Source: Termitomyces sp. T153
Taxonomy: Eukaryota > Basidiomycota > Agaricomycetes > Agaricales > Lyophyllaceae
Direction of reading: 5' to 3'
Assembly: GCA_018296165.2 (NCBI GenBank)
Contig: JACKQL020000008.1
Location: 1,364,001-1,428,000, forward strand
DNA length: 64,000 bases
Below are positions 1 through 11,495 of the stretch, piece after piece; within the stretch, counting starts at the first letter, position 1; the number at the start of each line of letters is the position of its first letter. A model generated the notes under the pieces. That model saw nothing but the letters and a program-made list of their open reading frames with translations, did not search any database and was not told the origin of the DNA. Position numbers and translations under genes: made by a program.

Positions 1-1231
1 CTCGAGGACATCTTCCTAAGCACCTCATCGATAATTACGAGCAATGATACATTTTGAGCAATAAGATACATTCTGAGCAATAAACTTCTTCCCACAACAT
101 TCGCTCTCGCTAAAGTGCAGCGGGACATGTGCTAGATCAATGACACTGTCAGGGATATGGAGATTAGGAAGTTGCGAAAAAAGTATGTTTTTTGTTTTCA
201 TTTTTTGTTTTGAGTCACAAAAATGTGAACAAATGCTTAACTTCAGGCAATAAAAAAGGAGGGAATCGAACACAGGACATTGTGCATGTCTGACTTAAGT
301 GTCCGAAAACGAGATCTGGCCTGGACTGGAGACCGCCCATAATATTGTCTGAATTGGTATCTAGTCTCAGAGGGGATTCTCCCGCGGAATCAGAGTCTGT
401 TTCTAGTTATCTAGTGTCAAGTTCACGACGGATGATATTATCGGAATGTAACCACTATAAGGATTCTGATGAAGCATACATTATTTCCAGTCTAAACCAC
501 TAAGTCGTTATGGGCATAGACCCGCGTCCGAAGAAGCGAATCGAGGGAGGTGTGGCATCGGCGAATAAGGGACCCAAATCGTAGACTAACGCGCATCGTC
601 GGAGAAAGAGAGACGCGTATAAGCTAATAAGTTACTCGAGGATTAGAGTCCGAAGTCGGAGCCAGAAGCATGTGACGGTGACGCTGCAGCTAGAAACGCG
701 TTCCGCATTCATTGCCGCGCCCCGCATTCATTGCCGCGCCTCAGATGATGCCAGTCGATTGAGATCTCCGATCAATCCAGTCAATATTGGATGTTAGGCT
801 CTGCCAGCGCCAATACACTACCATTAAGAATATAAAAAGAAATGCGAAACGTGCTTGTGATCAATAATCACGGTGCAGGATGCCAGCAGTCTTTATTTAA
901 GAATATAATGACTAACACAGGAGACAGTTACGATGCAGAATGCCAGCAGTCTTTATTTAAGAATATAATGACCAGAATGTCAGAAGTTTTTATCTAAAAA
1001 ACATAATGACTAACGTACCTGCAATAGATGATTATAATGGAGCATGTGAGCAGTCTTTATCTAAAAGACACAATGACAATATACAAATCAGGTCCGTGAC
1101 AAGAGTTGGGGAAAGATGGAAAGGAAACCCTGATCGTGATTGACAAGCAATCGAGTTGGGTTGATAGAAAATTTATAGAGGACGCATCTTCTGGGACTGT
1201 CGCAATAATCACATCACGGGTAGCGATTTTC
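1..1231. other. Intergenic region left of kinase K1
   Basis: I see no convincing gene here. Short open frames (for example 25-273 on the minus strand) show no family signature. The stretch holds an 18-19 bp tandem duplication at about 703-739 (unit CGCATTCATTGCCGCGCC) and a degenerate 60-bp repeat block at 871-1078, annotated separately. The right end is the 3' flank of the minus-strand kinase K1. Confidence 0.5.
871..1078. repeat. Degenerate tandem repeat, unit about 60 bp then 45-65 bp
   Basis: Four units share the core GCAGTCTTTATTTAAGAATA or close variants. Units one and two start at 871 and 931 with a 60-bp period and are nearly identical over their first 50 bases. Units three (about 971) and four (about 1041) are shorter and more diverged. 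The block lies 150-350 bp beyond the stop codon of kinase K1, so it may be in its 3' flank. No function can be inferred. Confidence 0.75.
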
Positions 1232-3847
1232 CTATGTGCAGGATGATCCAGAAAACCGAAGATCTTGCCTTCGCTTGAACCACGAGGGGGAGAGATCACC
1301 CCATCCCTGGGTATGGGTGCACTGAACTAGGGCTGGGAATCTTTTCGAGAGCCTCTCGAGAATTTCTCTTGCACTGGGGCGCCGAAAATCATCTCGGTCC
1401 CAGCAATTTTCTATGAGATTCCACATGGAGTCATCCAAACCACGATCTTGGTAAATCTGCTCAGTAGGTCTTGTAGGACGTCTATTCTGCACAACCATCA
1501 ACATGACTTGGATGTCATTCTTGCCTGGAAAAGGAACTTGTCCTGAAAAAATCTGTAGGTCAAGACTACGATCAGATATCCCACAGAAAGAATAGTTTAC
1601 ATGGACTTACTTGACGAGTGGTCATAGAGAAGGCATAAACATCACTAGCTGAGGTCCTTCGGTAAGAAATGTCGGGATTGAACAATTCGGGTGCTTCAAA
1701 CTGTTTCGTCCCGCCCGCGGGAGTGTTGGAAGAGAGATCCGGAGATTGCGGTCCGTTAGCGTCCGCGACGGTGGTGAAACCAAAATCAGCCAACACTGCC
1801 CGTGGTGGGTCTGTGTCGGCGACAAGGATATTCCCGCCTTTAATATCACCATGGACAAGTCCATGGTCATGAAGGTGGGCCATTCCAGAAGCAACACCAT
1901 AAATCTTAACCAACATCAACCATCATGAATAAATATAAACAACGGCTGAAGGATGAAGGCATACAAGAAAAGGTCGATCAGCATCGGGATGCCTCTTCAA
2001 GAAGTCGACAACGTTGCCGTTCTTTAGGTAAGGAGAGACAATTCCAAATCTACCATATCCATCATTGAGCGAAAATATACCGTAGAATGGCAATACATTC
2101 TCGTGACATATCTGGGCCCAAGGTACAACTTCACGGGATAACGCCTGAATGGAGACCTTGTATCAGGTGTTAACAAAGTTCGGACGATATCTGACGCACT
2201 CGAGGATATTCAGAACTATTGAATTTAGGCATCTTGATGCATACGACTTTTCCATTGAAGACACCCTTTTCAATTTCACCAAAATGCCCCTCTGCAACCG
2301 TTATTCCCGGCTGAGGACGAACAACGTTTTTCAAAAAGAAACGTTGTGGAAATAATGCAGATTTTCTGCACAATCTCGCGAGGGCAAGGACAAGGATAAC
2401 CCAAAACTGTTCTTCAACCAAGCCTTTGTCTAGTAACTGTCGGAGAACATGATGAGTTTCTTGGCCGGGTCGAGGTGACAGCGGACCAAATACTTACATC
2501 TTGAATTAAGTCGATTGACGTTTGCGCGGGTCCCCCGCGGAGAGACAAAAAGTCCTTGTATTTCTCCAGATCCTTAAACTTATTTAAAAACGAGTTGCAT
2601 GACTTGCGTGCCCAATCTGGGATGTGTAAGTCTTTTGTTTCAGACTTACAGGTAACTGATGGGCAAGCAGCGGCAAATCGAACAATGGAACAGTCCAGAT
2701 CCCTTTCTGGGTAATCAACGAAGGACGGTAGTAGTGATCGTGTGGTGATAGGATGAGCATAAGCCTCAAGAGCAGGAACGACTCTTCGTATATTGGATGA
2801 TAGTTTGTGAGTCTCTCCAACAGGGAGTAATACTTCGCGACGAGTAGGTGACTCAACAATCGGAGAGGCCACTTGACTTGTTTCAGCAATGGTATCGCTC
2901 GAACCAGCAGATGCAACTCGATCAGCCGCTGGCTTTTTCGGGAGAAGGAAGGTTCGTCTGGGTAGGGGAAGATCTCTATCCTTCAACGAAGAACGCTCAG
3001 GTCCGGTCCGACGATTCTTCAATCGTTTGGGTATAGCCGGCTCTCGAAGATGGTATGGCTGGGATAGTGGTATGATAGGATATGGCTGAGCACCCGATCC
3101 CGCACCAAGGAGAGACGGAGCGGTACTCCAACCTCGTTCCAAGGCTTCATGAGGGGCATCAGGTATCGGGGCGGACTGTAGAGGCCGAAGGCGTCCAGTG
3201 GTGGGCTGAGCAAGGGAGTGAAAACGTTGCGGAGTAGGAGCATGTACGACAGCTTCGAGAGTGGATGAAGTGGATGAAGACGGCCCGGGAGAGTCGACTT
3301 CGTCCTTCGAATGGGAGGGTGTGGCAAGTTTGATTTCGTTTTGCTTTGATGGTATGAGCTGTTGCGTGCGGCGTTTTTGCTCTGTTTTCGGAATTTTTGG
3401 GGGATGATCTGGAGGAAGCGGGTAGGATGAGGTAGAAGCCCCAGCAAGAGATGCTGAGTACAATATAGGATCGGCTTGCGAAAAGGGCGATATTTCCGGG
3501 GATGAACGTTTCGATCGTAACCGAGGATCCGACGCGGAAGACTCTTTAGGCGAAGCCTGCTCCGTGACGCTAATATTGCGTGGAGGAGCAGAGGTAATTG
3601 ACGACAGCTGATGAGAAAAGCTAGGCCCTAGAGAAGCCCTGGGTCGCTCCACAGAAGTCTGTCCATGAAAGATTGGACCAGTTCGGCATTCAGACAAAAC
3701 CGGAATGTGAAGAAGGCTTGGAGTAATCACAATCTGGTCCGTCTGCTTAGGCTTTTCCGTCGACAAATGCCCAGAGGAACAGTCATGTTGGAGATTAAAA
3801 GGCTCTTCTGTCTCAACCAGAGGTAAATTCTGATTTCCAAAGGACAT
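1232..3847 (-). CDS. TKL-like protein kinase K1 with long disordered N-terminus
   Basis: Multi-exon gene. Exon 1 (3847 to about 2505) encodes roughly 450 residues rich in Ser, Pro and Thr, then a helical segment (EKYKDFLSLRG...IDLIQD) shared with K2-K4. It splices at GTAAGT to an exon starting near 2436 (LLDKGLVEEQ...ALARLCRKS), then to the kinase domain. Visible hallmarks are a partial glycine loop (EGHFGEIEKG), the beta-3 lysine in VVCIKM, the catalytic loop VHGDIKGGNIL, DFG in LADFGF, APE in FEAPELF, and an Arg in the RRPSAREIL C-lobe helix. HGD replaces HRD, as is common in this Agaricomycete TKL-like family. All catalytic residues are present, so an active Ser/Thr or Tyr kinase is expected; substrates are unknown. 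It is the most diverged of the four kinases here and reads away from PEX13. Confidence 0.85.
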
Positions 3848-4207
3848 GGTTTTACTTGGAAGACTTCTGAAGATCGCTTACTGAGTAAGATGTGAAGTCT
3901 CCTGATAACTTCGGTTCGACATGTGAGTGTAGTTATTATCCGCGATAACGAGGTTCGATGATGCGAAGGAAATGACGGTGAGGAAGACCAGAAAATGAAC
4001 GGCGAGCCGCAATTTGACTTGACAGGGGTGGCCTCGTTGACGCCTCGTGTACCCATTCAGTGTGTAGACTTGAGAATTGTGTGAGAATCGGTGTTTAAGC
4101 CGTTCAGGCACCAGTGATCGACTGCACCATAGCCGATGCCGGCTCAGGTCATGTGACTTTTTTTGCACCGGACACTCCGGGTCACTGTCCTTGTCTCCAA
4201 CTATACC
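3848..4207. promoter_or_regulatory. Shared divergent promoter region of kinase K1 and PEX13
   Basis: The 360 bp separate the start codons of two divergently transcribed genes, K1 (ATG at 3847, minus) and PEX13 (ATG at 4208, plus). It must hold both 5'UTRs and core promoters. I see no clear TATA box. Being a bidirectional promoter is inferred from layout alone. Confidence 0.5.
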
Positions 4208-5365
4208 ATGGTCTCCCCACCCAAGCCCTGGGAGAGAAATGGCGCTGCCTCTACAGTCGCAGATGTATCCGCTGCTCAGCCAATAGCCTCATCCTCGACA
4301 GCACCAGTCGCTTCCTCCTCACAGATACCTACCGTGCCAGAGCGCCCAGCAGCATTCTCACAGCCGTCCTCTGCAGTTTCTCCTTATTCATCTTACGGTG
4401 CTTCACCTTATTCAAGAGTAGGCGCAAACTATGGCGGCTACGGTGGAGCGGGCTCTTACGGGTCAACATATGGAGGATACGGCGGTTTAAGCTCGTACGG
4501 AGGGATGTATAGTGGGATGGGCAACTATGGTGGATACGGTGGATACGGCGGAATGGGGGGTATGTACGGAGGATACGGCATGGGAGGGATGATGGGTCCC
4601 AATGGGATGCCAATGGATCCCAACAACCCAAGCCTTACTCAGACCCTCGAGTCCACGACACAAAATACCTTCGCCCTCCTTCACTCCGTCGTTCAAACCT
4701 TTACGGGTATCGCACAAATGCTCGAATCGACATTCATGGCGACCCACTCATCATTTTTCGCCATGGTCGGCGTCGCCGACCAATTCAGCCAGCTCCGCAA
4801 CGCTCTAGGGAGCGTGCTCGGCGTTTTTGGGTTTCTACGGTGGATGCGGGAGCTCCTCACCGGCCGCCCAGCTTCATCCTCGATGAACCACGAATTCCGT
4901 GATTTCGTCAACGGCCGACCCGTACAGGGTCCACAGGGCCCTCGACCACCCAAAGCATCCAAAAAACCCCTAATCATGTTCCTTCTCGCCATCTTTGGTA
5001 TCCCCTTTGCCATGTCGAAACTTATTCGCATCCTCCAAGAGCGTGCACGGGCGCAAGCTGCGGCAAACGGTGCTCTCGTTCCTGGACAGCTACCTCCGCT
5101 TGATCCATCAACACTTTCGTTCGCGCGGACGCTTTACCCCTTCACTGCGACGAACCAGAACGAGCTTGGTCTTAAGGAGAACGAGATCGTTGCGATTATG
5201 GGCAAGTTGGACCCACGGACGGGCGCGGAGGTCGACCCGCGCATGGAAGTTGAGGGTGAATGGTGGAAGGGCCGCACGAGGGATGGCAGGGAAGGCTGGT
5301 TCCCGAAGAAGTTTGTTGAGGTGCTCGAAAGGAGAAAGCCCGATGCAACTAAGACGGTGGATTGA
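4208..5365 (+). CDS. PEX13: Peroxin 13, peroxisomal import docking protein
   Basis: Single-exon ORF. PEX13 is an integral peroxisomal membrane protein of the docking complex (with PEX14 and PEX17) that receives PEX5/PEX7 cargo receptors. Domains in order: a start MVSPPKPWE typical of the family; a Ser/Pro-rich stretch; a Gly-Tyr-rich segment (repeated YGGYGG units, residues about 60-125); the conserved PEX13 membrane region (TQTLESTTQNTFALLHSVV..., about 140-290) with hydrophobic helices, including LIMFLLAIFGIPFAM; and a C-terminal SH3 domain (RTLYPFTATNQNELGL, EWWKGRTRDGREGWFP, about 300-375). I chose the ATG at 4208 because its context ACCATGG is ideal and it starts the conserved N-terminus. 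An in-frame upstream ATG at 4163 would add 15 residues and looks less likely. Length of 385 residues fits the family. Confidence 0.96.
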   Translation: MVSPPKPWERNGAASTVADVSAAQPIASSSTAPVASSSQIPTVPERPAAFSQPSSAVSPYSSYGASPYSRVGANYGGYGGAGSYGSTYGGYGGLSSYGGMYSGMGNYGGYGGYGGMGGMYGGYGMGGMMGPNGMPMDPNNPSLTQTLESTTQNTFALLHSVVQTFTGIAQMLESTFMATHSSFFAMVGVADQFSQLRNALGSVLGVFGFLRWMRELLTGRPASSSMNHEFRDFVNGRPVQGPQGPRPPKASKKPLIMFLLAIFGIPFAMSKLIRILQERARAQAAANGALVPGQLPPLDPSTLSFARTLYPFTATNQNELGLKENEIVAIMGKLDPRTGAEVDPRMEVEGEWWKGRTRDGREGWFPKKFVEVLERRKPDATKTVD

Positions 5366-5718
5366 GCTCTTTGGGTTTGGGAAGATATCTTTGGCACGCT
5401 CCTTTTACTTTGCTTTCAGTATACACCCTGGTTTTTTCTTAATATTGTACATTCTTTTACATACTTACCTTCCTGCCAATGCCATTTTCGGATATTATGC
5501 CATGGTTGAGCTGACTTGGTTGACAAATCCCGGTCGATGTGTACCAGCGCACCTCGGTAGCCTCGAACCAGGGTTGAGTTGGTGGCAGCTCGTATCCGTG
5601 AGTAGGACCGTGTCACAAAGACCGTCGAACAAAGAACATATACATAAGCACTATGCTGCCCATACAATAGGTAGGTATACTGACATCGTGAACTGCAGCA
5701 TAGATCACTTTTGATTAT
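5366..5718. other. Convergent 3' flanks of PEX13 and arginyl-tRNA synthetase
   Basis: The 353 bp between the stop codons of two convergent genes hold their 3'UTRs. I see no additional gene; the open frames here are read-through or antisense. Confidence 0.55.
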
Positions 5719-8089
5719 TTACATTCTATCAATCGGCGTCAAAGAAAGCAGACGCATGCCGCCTGCCAAGACAAAACGTGCACAGGTGAACAAATATAGT
5801 CGAGCCTGTGCAATCTCTTCATCTTGACCGATAACATTCAAAGTCTCCCAAGCCGAGCTTATGACGTGACTGAGTCTGAGAAGAAAGTTTTATCTAGGAG
5901 AAAGGAAGGCGAAAAATAAGTCCCTACCTGAAACAATACGACACGATCGTAGATGGTTCGTAATTCTTCATGGCGGTTTTGACAACGTCAGGGTAGGATG
6001 CCAACAAGAAGACAAGTTCGCGGGCCTTCGGTTCCGTCAACAGGGAAGTGTTGATGAGAGAAGGGTCATTGCGAAGAACGAGTGCTGGGGCAGCTTTCCG
6101 GGGAATGGAAGAGAGGCGGACGTGAGCGTACTGTAAGTAAGCCCCAGTGTCACCTTCAAAAGAGGTCATGCGCTGCAGATCAAAGTCGTACGCGTGGATC
6201 CTGGGCTCGCAAGAGCTGATTAATAAACGTATTTATATATAGAGAAAATTTTACCGTTTAGCCTGCATATCTTGGATCTTCACACAAGTCATTCCAACCT
6301 GATCGCTGTAGTAAGACGGATCATTAATCTCTCGCACTTTCTCCTCATTCTTCATCATCTGAGCAAGCATCGCATCCTTGGTCGTATCCAAAATTTCTCC
6401 CAGATATTTCACTTCGCCGTTTCGTGTGCTCATTCCATGGACTTTTCCGAAATTGACATGTTCGAGACGGTCGACGAAGGGTGCATCCATGAGAGACAGG
6501 ATCTTGAAGAACTGTGCCACGTGCAGATCTTGCTGGTCTCCGACGACATAGATCATCTTGTCAAATGCATAGTCCTCGTATCGTTGCAAGGCTCCAGCAA
6601 TATCCCGTACGATGTAGATGGTGGCTCCGTCTGTCTGGTTGTTAGTTGATGATGGCTTTGCAAGAGGATACAAGGAGAAAAAAATGGAAAAAGCCCTAAC
6701 CTGCTTTCTCGACTACAGGTTTTCCGAGCTTCCATTCTGTCAAATCAACAGCGAGCGCTGGTGACGGATCGGTAATCGTTAGCCGCCCCGTTCCTATTTG
6801 AATCAATCCCATGAACGCACCGGGCTCTCCGTCCTCAGCTGCCTCATCGACTTCAGCCAAGCTTGCATCCACCTCGTCTACTGCATTGGACTGATAGCTA
6901 TGGTATTGCTGACTTTCTTTTCGTGTCTTGGTCGTAAGGAGACCCTTCTCCTTCAAAGTTCTCATCACCCCTGCGATACCCTCGGCCGATACCTGAGATT
7001 CACCAGAATACACATCAAAGTGAACATTGAGCCGTTCGTAGACTTGCTCATACGCCTTGATTGATAAGGCGCGGAATCGACGCCACAATGCGAGGAACTC
7101 TTCGTCGCCTGCAGAGATCTGAACTTGAGTTCGGAAAGCGCACAGTGACGATAGGCGTACCCTGCTCCATTTTACGGAAAAGAGCTTTGGCTTCTTCATC
7201 TGTAGCAGAATGAAGATTATTCAAATTCTCTTCCTTCTTTCCCCTCTTCAACTTTTCTGCGCTGTCCTTCTGTTCCTCCTTGACTTCCTTGTTGATGTCC
7301 ACATATACTTTGAATAGATGCATAATTGCGTTTTTGGCAAGTTCCGCCTCTGATCCATAACGTTGATATCCAACCGCGAGAAGTCCTGCTCATGGTTGCA
7401 AACGTTGTTAAAGCTCAAGACATAACAACATACCAAATTGTTTGCCCCAATCACCGAGGCTATGAGGATGAAGATCAGCATAGATTACGATAAACTTATC
7501 CACAAAATAGACGCACTAATTGAGCCGGACTACTTGCCAGCCGTTTGCTTCAAAAAGATTTGACAGGAAAGTCCCGATAATCGTGCTACGGAGATGCCCA
7601 GCATGAAAAGGTTTCGCGATGTTGGGAGATGAGAACTCTATAACCACTTTACGGCCTTTTCCCGACTCGTTGGTACCGTATGAACCATGTGGATGGGTCT
7701 CTGTCGGTTGAGAAAGTTTGAAAATGGTATCCAACGATGATCGAATCAAGTTGGTCGTGTGACACCGATAGTGGACGAAAATACCATCTCCATCGACGGA
7801 CTCGACATAATCGTCCGCTTGGAACTATATTTTCTTGTCAGCGAAGGAAAGCGTCTTAAAAAAAATTAGATATGTCGACCTCAGATACGAGCTTTTGAAC
7901 TAGTGTTGCAGGCTTCTCCTTCAGGCGAAAACGTGGGACGGCGATGGTCAAATCGCAACCTTTCTTTCCAAAGTCAACACCATCTAATGCAGCTTGAACC
8001 GATATTCCTAAAGATAGTGACACCTGATTAGCAATGGACAATCGGGCATGATCGAGAAAGTGTTCTGGAGGGCTCATAGGGCTACTCAT
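5719..8089 (-). CDS. Arginyl-tRNA synthetase (class I aminoacyl-tRNA synthetase)
   Basis: Multi-exon gene that charges tRNA-Arg. The N-terminal additional domain (exon from 8089, [17 protein letters not shown]) is followed by the HIGH-type ATP motif in [18 protein letters not shown], then [20 protein letters not shown], the [16 protein letters not shown] region with MSTR standing for KMSKS, and a C-terminal anticodon-binding helical domain ([16 protein letters not shown]...). It ends [10 protein letters not shown] with TAA at 5719-5721, the usual terminus GL-LLG--P-ERM of eukaryotic ArgRS. About 600 residues are expected, matching yeast enzymes. Introns are short; several exon borders were not resolved base by base. 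No organelle presequence is obvious before the ATG at 8089, so a cytosolic enzyme is most likely. Confidence 0.95.
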
Positions 8090-8438
8090 ACTTATTTCTT
8101 GATCGAAGATAATAGTCTGGATTATGGTGTGGTTAAAGTAAGGGTATGTAGGTGCGCTTAGTCAGATCGTGAGTGAGTCATTTGAGACTTCGAGGTCATT
8201 TTTTGATATCTGAGTTTGAGCTTTTACATTTTTCATCAAAATATCATGAGCGCTTAAGCAAACGAGATGTACCATTGACCGTGCGACGCCTTGTGCCATC
8301 ATCAAGAATACCAAAAACAAGAAAAGGCGAATGTTCTGAACATGAGAACCTTCCTCAAGAATTAACATTATATATACACGCACACATCATCTCCCCTCCC
8401 AACAGGCCCCTGGTATAAAGCTCTCGTACATCCAATCC
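8090..8438. other. Intergenic region between ArgRS and Ser/Pro-rich gene
   Basis: These 349 bp lie upstream of the ArgRS start and downstream of the Ser/Pro-rich gene, both on the minus strand. It should contain the ArgRS promoter and the 3'UTR of the neighbour. No gene or clear motif is visible. Confidence 0.5.
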
Positions 8439-11400
8439 TCACTGCCTCGATTTTAACCGTTTAAGCGCCGGTATAATCTTCATCATATCCACATCAAACC
8501 CTTGTACCCTCTTCCCTTCCTCCCCTTCCTCCTCCGAATCAAACGTACTACCCATATCCCTCCTCACGGGAACCAACCTCCTCGTCTCATCCCACAGCGC
8601 ATGCCTCGTACCTGTATCAACCTCCGCGCCCCACGCAAAGCTTCCAGCTAGACAACCCGAAAGCTTATGTGTTTGTCCATATCCATGTCCATGTCTTCTC
8701 GAATCAAAATCGGACTTGACACGCATATGGCTACGACGCTGTTGAGAGACGTCTGAAATTGTCCTGTTGCGGACGGGAACATCGAAGTCAATACCACGAT
8801 TAACAGTAGGCAAAAGCACTAGGGGGGTAGAGGGAGACGCTAGCGACCTTTCTGACAACATACTAAGCGTTGAGTTCGAACCTGAAACGATGGTGGCTTA
8901 CCTCTGCCGTCGTCGCTTTGATTCCTTGCTGCCCGCGCCGGTGCTGGCCCTTGAGCTGCTCTCGTGTGAATTGACAGTGCATTCCTCGCTCTCTTTTGAG
9001 ATGAGACTGAGGTTGGAGTAGTTGGATGCGAAAGCGCTGGGAGCAGTGTTGGAAGTCAAGGGAGGATTTGAAATGTCAATGACGCTGGCCCTGTTTGTGC
9101 CAATCGTCGGTCCAGAGATAGAGTCCCTTGACGAAGTCTTGCTTGTCGTCTTGGATTTAGAGCGTTTACGTACGAGACCTGAGCCAAAGTTGATTTTCCA
9201 TGCAGCCAGTCCACCTTCCTTGTTCTCCCTTCCTTCTTCCAAGTCTTTGCTGTCTTTGCTATCCTTCTTACTTAAGAGCTCTTTCCAAACACTGTCCTTC
9301 TCCTTTGCTTTTTTCTCCTCTTCCGCTTGACCAGCCGGCTTAGTAAACTGGTACGACCTTGGCTGCATGTGCTTCTTTTGCTTTTGCATCCCATCACCGA
9401 ATTCCAGATTGTCGTCGTCGTCGTTATTGTTATCGAACACATTCACATCCTGACCCATGTCGGCCGAGCTCCGCTTGGCATAAGCTATCGGAGAAGGCGA
9501 ACGCTCAGATTGTTTAGTACGATAGGAGTGGCGATAAGATCGCAGCTGTGCGCGATTACGGGGTCTCGAACGCTGATCAGGATGGGCGTCGTCGTCAGAG
9601 CAGAGCAGGTCTTCATGCGGGGCGTAGCGTATAGGAGAAGGGGAACGCGATACGAGAGAGTTCCTATCTCCTGTGAGAAATATATCATCTGCATCTACAC
9701 TCGCATCAGCATCAGCACCAGCGGTCGTGTCGGCTGTCTCGAAGGGTCGTGATTTCTGCGACGGGGAGCTCAGAACCTTGGGAGGGGGACTGTGTAGCTG
9801 GAGAGCTCGTGTTCTGTGTGACTCGTGGTTTTTGGAACCTTTAAGGATGGAGGTGGGGTGACTGATAGACTGGGAGCGCACGGTGGCATGAGCCGAAGGG
9901 GAAGGAGGAATAGAAGTATGAACAGAATAATTGGGGAAAGTAGAAAGAGCAGGAGAACTAGGAACAGAAGCGGTGAACGTCATTGCGCGTACGCTTGTGA
10001 TGGCTGATTCCTTGATGATCTTTGCCGTGGGTGGGAGAGTTCTGCTGATGACCTGCGGCGGGAGCGAAGGGATGCGTGGGGATGTTTTCGGTGAACCCAT
10101 CGCCCCTGCGTTCATGGAGGAGCGGGGCGTGGACCGGTTGCTGGCGGCAGAACCACGACGAGAGCTCGGAGGCGTCGTGAAGGCTCCTGAGCCAGAGCCG
10201 GCAGCAGATGCAGATGCAAATCCAGGGCTACTAGGCAGAGGAACGGAGGTGGAACCAGTCGCGAGAGGTGCACGACGAATAGGGCTTGCAGCACCACGCG
10301 AGCGAGAACCCGAGGCTTCAGCAGACGGATCGCGGTTGCGGGAGCGGGAATGCGAGCGGGGCCGAGGGAGAGATCTAGGTCTGGAGTTTGACCTTGATGC
10401 TGATGTTGGAACTGAACCTGGGGCTGAAGAAGATGATCGCGAGCCAGAGGGATGGGCATTGGGCCCTGATCCAGAGGCGTGTACATTAGACCCTGAACTA
10501 GAGGCATGCGCATTCGATCCAGAACCATGTGCACTCAATCTCGAACCTGAGGCGCCCGCATTCGATGTAGATCCAGAACCCGAAGGATCAAGGTCGACAG
10601 GGCGAGACGTCCAACTACCCGAAGCATCAAAGGGCAAGCCCACAGTTGCACCGAAACCTGCGCTAGAACTAGGGCTTGTTGTAGGTCTTCTCACACGCGA
10701 TGGACGTGGGACGTACGGCGATTGCCCAAGAGATATGACCGCCGCGGCAGAGAGAGGCGCTGCAGGAATAGGCGCTGTTGATGCAATTGGAGCAGCAGAA
10801 ACCGGAGGAATCCGTGGGAGAGGGCGACAAGATACCAATGCGCCAGCGGGAGTAGGAGTTGGTGAAAGGGCGGGAGTAGGGGCTGGGGTAGGCGTCGAGG
10901 ACAACAACGAGGCATCAGGTATATCTTTCAGACCTACAGTCAGTGGCTGCTGATGTACTTCTGTATGCTGAGCCCCCGTTGTCGCTGCTCTGGGCCTCGA
11001 TGGGCCCGCTATGGCATTTCTCGAAGCTGGGGGCCGGGGTAGCGGTTGTACAGTATCCAGAGCTGCTGCGCGTAGTGCCGCGCTCTTACTGCTCTCGATA
11101 ATGGGACCCTGTGAGGCTGCAGCTGGTACCGCCGGCAATGGACGTGGATGAGCCATCTGAGGTGGCTGCGTTTCAACAGAAGGTGGCGGTCTAGGAAGGC
11201 CAGGTCTATTGGACACTGATCCGATCTCCAAACGGCCGATGGATGGCCGGCGTTGTGGTGCACGAGTGAGGTTTACCTGAAGAGGTCTTTGCAGAAGAGG
11301 AGGGTTTATATCTATGGACGGTGGCTGGAGGATGGTCATTTGTGCAAACTCATCTTCCATTACAGGCGATGGGTCAGGCGGCGCAGTGTCGTTCTGACGC

Positions 11401-11495
11401 TTCTTTGCGAACAAGTTCAGGCGAGCGCCCAGTGAGCTGTCGTCGGTGTCGAGCTGGCGCAGGCGCTCTGGAAAACCTGAGACCGACAGCGCCAT
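8439..11495 (-). CDS. Large Ser/Pro-rich, probably disordered protein (donor of the K2 insert)
   Basis: Two exons give about 1000 residues. Exon 1 runs 11495-8902; a 39-bp intron (8901-8863, GTAAGC...CTTAG) joins in frame to exon 2 (8862-8439, ending ALKRLKSRQ). I do not recognise a folded domain. The protein is dominated by Ser, Pro, Ala and Arg, with SRSPSPIRY- and RSPSPIAY-type repeats, a Gly-Ser-Ala repeat around residues 300-350, an Asp/Asn run (NNNDDDD) and a Lys/Glu-rich charged stretch. Such composition is typical of fungal scaffold, cell-polarity or RNA-associated proteins, but no function can be assigned. The ATG at 11495 starts the ORF (MALSVSGFPERL). Bases 9421-9650 recur at 17641-17870 with about 90 percent identity in the same reading frame, inside kinase K2. 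Confidence 0.8.

Noticed and set aside
240..320. Possible minus-strand tRNA (B-box-like GTGTTCGATTCCC, revcomp of 249-266)
   Set aside because: No A box or D arm and no acceptor stem could be matched at the correct distance; at best a tRNA-like or SINE-like relic.
9931..10953. 340-codon plus-strand open frame
   Set aside because: It is the antisense shadow of the Ser/Pro-rich gene; its Glu/Ala/Pro-rich composition is what the complement of Ser/Pro/Ala codons produces.
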